Positions 59,249-64,000 of a DNA stretch of 64,000 nucleotides are shown in pieces. The position numbers and the translations under genes are program-made. The notes beneath the pieces were generated by a model that saw only the letters and a program-made list of their open reading frames with translations, did no database searches and was not told where the DNA came from. Each line of letters opens with the position of its first letter. Position 1 is the first letter of the stretch. The DNA comes from Nemophila menziesii (taxonomy: Eukaryota > Streptophyta > Magnoliopsida > Boraginales > Hydrophyllaceae): the NCBI GenBank assembly GCA_029959085.1, contig JARWIR010000008.1:4836001-4900000 (forward strand). The letters are read 5' to 3'.

Positions 59249-60930
59249 TCAATGTATTGTCACCCATCTCCCTAATTCACCAAGATTTTCTGCTCGCGAG
59301 TCCAATCCCATAAGGATTTGCTAAACTCTTGTATTCTTTTCATCTTTTAAAACTTTTCAATACTATGTTAAATCAATTATTAAAAACCCTATTTCTATAA
59401 AAAAATCTTTAGTTTGCACATGTATTAAATGTTAAGAAGCTCTTTAAATATTAATTTTTTATCTTTGGTTGCAATGATGGTGACCAGAAATGGTTTTGGT
59501 AGTGTTGTGGAGGAGAAGGAGATAAAGCAAAATTATGTGAAAAGGAGAAAAAGTTAAAACGAATTAAGGATTAACTGACTTTGTTACTCTTATTTTTTTG
59601 GATAAAAAAAGAGTTGGTAGTTGATGTGTCTCATATAATTTCTAATAAAAATAGTAAAATGGGAAAACTTGTCTCTTAACAAAAATAAATGTGTCTTTGA
59701 GATATTTACTTTAAAAGAGAGCTACGAGAATGCTAATATAAAAATATAATATGATATGAATATCTGTTAAACTAAACCGTAACACATACCCTAAATATAT
59801 CACACTCGCCGCTACTATCCTATTTTATATCTTCTACCTCTTTAACATTCATCTCAATGCTTAATACTTTCTTATTTTATTATAGACGACAAACACTCTT
59901 CTTCGATCTCTCAAATATAATACAAATCATCAACCTTTGCAAGATCATACACTACTTTGCAGAGGATTTGATCATTGGTCATGTCATTTCAACAAATTTA
60001 ACTAGGTAAGATATTTTACTACCTTATATAATATTATATTTAAATCTAGTTAATTAGAGTATGGTTTTTTCATGAATGAAGATTAAAACTTGATAATATA
60101 AATCATGATTACTTGATATACATGATTTTTTCTGAATAAATATTTTAATATTTATATTTATATAATTTAGTCAAATATAAATTTTTATTTAATTTTTTTA
60201 TAATTAGTTATGTATAAGATTATTCTACTTTCTATTATTATTTATAGATAATTTGATTTAATTTTTATATAATTGTTTATCACGTATATAATTGATTTGA
60301 CTAACTAAAGTTTATCATGTTTAAATTCAAAATTTAAAATTTTTACATTCAAAGTGGCCAAATAATTTTTGCAAATATATTTGTATAATATATATTTTTA
60401 AAATAAATGTAAATTTTATATTATATCACAAACAAACCCTTATAAGACAGACCTATAAGTTAGATTTACAATGTCATTTCTTATTGCCTAAGTGGAGAGA
60501 AACCTAAAATAAAAAATACTTACCGGTTATATGAAGTCATTTCGGTTGAATCTTATCATTTAGAAGAATTTTATTTGGATATAAAATTCATTTTTACATA
60601 TATAAAATAAAAAAATATATAACACAAGTTACACGATAAGTAAAAGACCTCTAGTTAAAAATTTAGAACTTACTTTATCTTCCAAGGTCGGCCCAACCCT
60701 ATTATTCTTTTTCAATATATATTACATTCGTAAAATATTCTCAAAATTGTAAAATGATTAGAACCCAAACCTTACCTTTAGGTCGGTCCAAACATTTTCT
60801 AATATTTTTAACAATTTAATAGTAGCCGAATTTATAAGTATGTGAACATGTTATGTTATTTTTTTAAAAAATTTTGTCTTATTAAATTTTCTACTTATTT
60901 TGGCTAGGATAAGTCCAGATTTAACCGCAT
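59175..60930. repeat. dispersed repeat R, copy 4
   Basis: Near-identical to copy 3, ending GGCTAGGATAAGTCC. Confidence 0.88.
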
Positions 60931-60976
60931 AAGTGGTGGCCAGGATTAAATCAGGTGGCCAAGATTAAATCTTCTG

Positions 60977-61461
60977 ATGGGTCCACCATTCTTTCTTATG
61001 TTCTTGATTTTCTCTCTCTTGACAACATTTTCGTCTTCAACAGATCAGACTAGCTTGGTGTACAAAGGCTGTGATGACCAAAAATTTCAAGACTCCACTG
61101 AAGTGTACACAGCCACTTTAAAGACCATCTTTGATACGCTGTTATCACAATCGGGTATTTCAAAGTTTTCAAAAATCACAGTTGGTCAAGGCCAATCAAC
61201 TATTATTATTGGATTATACCAATGTAGAGGTGATCTTTCAAACGCAGACTGCAAAAATTGTGTGGAAAAAACACTTGAAATGTCGAAAAAACTATGTGGA
61301 TAGACAATCACACTTGAATTGAGTTAGGTGGGTGTTATTTGAGGTACGAGGTGATCGGTTTTAGACAAGTGAGTGGTACTGAGTTATTGTACAAGGTTTG
61401 CAGGTTGACTCATGCGAGTGGGACCGGGTTTGGTGACATACTTAACACGGCGTTAGTATGA
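60977..61461 (+). pseudogene. plasmodesmata-located protein fragment (DUF26), copy 2
   Basis: ATG at 60977. Same signal peptide (one change), same CRGDLSNADCKNC motif and the same TAG and frameshift after MSKKLCG as copy 1. The lesions came first and the duplication later. There are only a few amino-acid differences (for example KGCDDQKF against KGCADQKL). Confidence 0.8.
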
Positions 61462-61609
61462 ATTAAATAAATTTAGCTTGAGTTTTAGCATATATGTATG
61501 AACCCTCGTTTTGATTGACATCTATCTAATTTTGGAATTATATGTTTTAAATTGAATTCATGTTTTATTTCTCTGTCTATGTGTTTGATTTATAATCTGT
61601 TTTCCTTGC

Positions 61610-63793
61610 TGGTGTCGCCTAAGGTGTGATAAAATAATGTATAAAATAAGTGCAAATAAACACCCTAAGCTGAGCACGATTCTGCAAGTATACAGATCGT
61701 ATGCAAGTTTTAATGAATATGTAAGATTCGTTCCTTAGGGACTACGAAGGTTAAGAAGAACTTATGTTGATATTTAAGTGCAAATAATTAAGCTAGAATA
61801 ATAATAGCAAGGGTAAAGAAGAGAAATATAGTTTTTTATTTGATTTTAAATAAAGGACAATTAAACTAATAAACTAAAAGACAAAAAATAAATAAAAGAA
61901 AAGAAAAGAAGATAGTATGAAAGTTTAGCTTGAGTAATTAGCAAGTAATCCCCACTAGTTTTGTCGTTCTAAACATGTAAGGGTGAATCTAACTGCTCTT
62001 GTACGCCTGCCATGGCTCTTCTTATGGATCTTTCCTCACGAACACGTTTATTTTAAGGTCTAAAGCTCCTCTCAGGCTCCGGTAACGGAGGCCAAGAATT
62101 GAACACTGTGAACCCTGAAGAAGACTAAAGCAAACCACAAGCGTAAATCCGAAAAAACAAAAACTAAATACTAAAAAAATAAAAATTAACTAAAAACTAC
62201 TACTCGAAATAGACAACCCACACGCTAACGAGTAACAAAGTCCCCGGAACCGGCGCCAATAACATTGTGTGGCCTAGGGTGTGATAAAATAAGATAAATA
62301 ATAAGTCAGAAAACAACGCACTCTCACACTAGACAGGTACAATACTGCAAGTATTACAGGACGAATGCAAGTTTTAAAGATAAGTTAAGTTCGTTCTCAG
62401 GGACTTAGTGTGTTAATCAAATGAGTAGCAATAACGAGTAAGAAGTAATTAATTAAAAGACAGGAAAATAAAGAGAGAATAATTCGAGATTACTAAATTA
62501 AACTAAAGAAAATAAAAGACAGTAAATTAAATACGAAGAAATATGAGATGAGAAGTATAGCTTAGGTTTTGCTAGTATGCACTAATCCTTCTAATTCTTT
62601 ATATCAAATCTAGTTAATAAGAGAGATATTAACTCTTAGATACTTAGTCAGGATTCTAGATTCCAATACCTTAGACCTTGAGAGTGACTAAAGAGGCTAC
62701 GGACACACCACGAGGCTGGTTCAAATAGGGTTTACAAGCGCTACCAAGGCCCTAAGCAATCAATTTCCATACATGGTGATAGTGATTAAATTATACCCTA
62801 ATGACTATCTAGTTAGAATTAGTGTTGTCAGGACCAATATCGACACTAGACGTTATGTGGTGTTTCGATAATTAGACACCCAGCTAAGGCGATCATATAA
62901 CTACTATTAAGGTAATCCTATACTCGTGCACTAGCAAGGAAAACATTCATTAAATCAAAACACATAAACAAATATAAAAGTAAGCAGCTAATATCAGATT
63001 AAATCATGTAATTCCCAAATGAACTTAGATAATTCATAGTTTATACATGATGCATAACCCAAGCTATGGGAAGTTTAGTTCATACCTGAAGGAAATAAAC
63101 TAAAGGAAATAATAAAAGGCATCATCTTGCTCTCTACAATAACTCTGATGAATAAAACCCTAAGTACTAATTACTATGAGGTAAGGATGATTTTACAAGT
63201 GATATAAGGGTGTATTTATAGGTGTTTAGAAGACCTTATTCGTTTTCTTGAAGGAGAAGATAAGTAGTGGACTCCAAGCCCAACTCAAATTCGTAAGCCA
63301 AAAACATGAAATCAGAACCGTTTTTGTTTTGGTCCTAGCAGCTTCAATACTCATCCGTTTGACGCGTATGAGTAGTCAAAATTTATCGTCTTGAAAAGAT
63401 CTCCAACTTTGCTTTTTACCGTTTCTCCAAATTCCGCACTGAGTTTGAGTTACAAGCTGATTTGTGGTCGTAGGTGCTGAAATTCAGATTTAAGGCAGAT
63501 TTTCCTTTTCCATGTTTTTAGCTTTTCTTTCCTTATCTTCAATTACCATGCTTATATCTTTCCATATCTCTTAGTTTTTTACTTAGAATCTAATTAATGT
63601 CCATAATTATCTTTAAAGCTTCACACTAAATAAATAATTAAACCCAATATGCTCTAAAAATAATAATTTACTAAATCAAGACTCAAAATAGGAAAGTGTA
63701 ACATTTCTCAAGAAAAACGATTAGAAAGACTTCTAAATCACTAAAAATAATGTCTCATCTTAACATAAAGCTATCACAAATAAGGAGACATCA
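61610..63793 (-). mobile_element. internally deleted Ty3 LTR element, minus strand
   Basis: On the minus strand: a 5' LTR (63793-62266), a PBS TGGCGCCGGTTCCGGGGA (62258-62241), a leader and gag start similar to 38587-38840 down to about 61965, then directly a 3' LTR remnant (about 61960-61610) of a divergent type. All other coding sequence is lost. The flanks are CTTGC on the left and ATGAT on the right, so this is not a simple insertion. Confidence 0.8.
62241..62258 (-). promoter_or_regulatory. primer binding site, tRNA-Asp (minus element)
   Basis: Reverse complement reads TGGCGCCGGTTCCGGGGA, one or two mismatches from the plant tRNA-Asp 3' end, next to the LTR end at about 62265. Confidence 0.8.
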
Positions 63794-64000
63794 ATGATAT
63801 TTTTTATTAATATAATCTGTCATACTATTGGTAATGATAATAAAAGGTCCAACTATACTCAAAGAGTTGTGCTAGGAGTATGGACTTTATTTGATAATAG
63901 AGATACGATTAAAAATAGAAATTTATATCCCTCCCTTACAAGAGGTAGAAAATTGAACACGTTTGGTTATCAATGTGACCCATAGAATAGGAGAAGGATG
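63794..64000 (+). repeat. segment S, copy 3 (cut by window edge)
   Basis: The first 207 bp match 53789 and 58615 onward, so the tandem array continues past the window. Confidence 0.9.

Larger units (their letters stand above)
58615..61609 (+). repeat. segment S, copy 2
   Basis: Same order and content as 53789-56830, with scattered substitutions and a roughly 50-bp deletion near 59661 relative to copy 1 (the CGTGGACCATTTATTGAAAA block is missing). Confidence 0.9.

Noticed and set aside
1..64000. Organellar or bacterial operon content
   Set aside because: No organellar genes, operons or Shine-Dalgarno pattern; introns and plant transposons throughout.

Overview
This window reads as a gene-poor, AT-rich, repeat-dense stretch of a plant (eudicot) nuclear genome. 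The evidence is spliced genes with plant introns, plant-only families (R2R3-MYB, DUF26/plasmodesmata-located proteins, FAR1-type and PEARLI-4-type sequences), Tat/Athila-like Ty3 retrotransposons primed by tRNA-Asp, an L1-type LINE with a C-terminal RNase H, MITEs and a long-TIR MULE derivative. Asteraceae is possible from the mobile-element flavour, but that is a weak guess.

Region by region. (1) 1-4300: the only clearly intact host gene, an NFXL1-type zinc-finger regulator with a 5'UTR intron and a probable small last intron. (2) 4300-8960: a non-autonomous Mutator-like element with about 210-bp TIRs and a 9-bp target duplication, a second fold-back MITE, and simple repeats. (3) 9085-13400: diverged LTR pieces enclosing a decayed FAR1/MULE-type gene fragment, then a C-rich low-complexity tract with small tandem repeats. 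(4) 13410-17755: the first three exons of a nucleolin-like gene, broken and joined to a decayed Ty3 RT-RNase H fragment, which in turn abuts a dispersed AT-rich repeat (R). (5) 17755-22000: a minus-strand LINE. (6) 22870-35400: mostly empty AT-rich DNA with relics: an RNase H-like fragment, a partial R copy, a PDS5-like scrap, a MYB pseudogene, a hairpin MITE, a Stowaway-like MITE and a PEARLI-4-like exon.

(7) 37033-46980: a complete, recent LTR retrotransposon (9,948 bp, ATCAT target duplication, LTRs about 99% identical). It carries a damaged gag-protease, has lost reverse transcriptase, RNase H and the integrase core, keeps an integrase C-terminal piece, a GC-rich tandem-repeat tract and one intact 398-codon accessory ORF. 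It sits inside an older decayed 'putative gypsy type transposon' sequence. (8) 52263-64000: a tandem array in which related LTRs on the minus strand alternate with a 3-kb segment containing an RNase H-like pseudogene, repeat R and the broken first domain of a plasmodesmata-located-protein gene. Two full segments and the start of a third are present.

The most unusual items are the defective but recently inserted retroelement with its preserved accessory ORF, and the LTR-bounded tandem duplication of gene fragments. Apart from NFXL1 almost every recognisable coding sequence here is broken.
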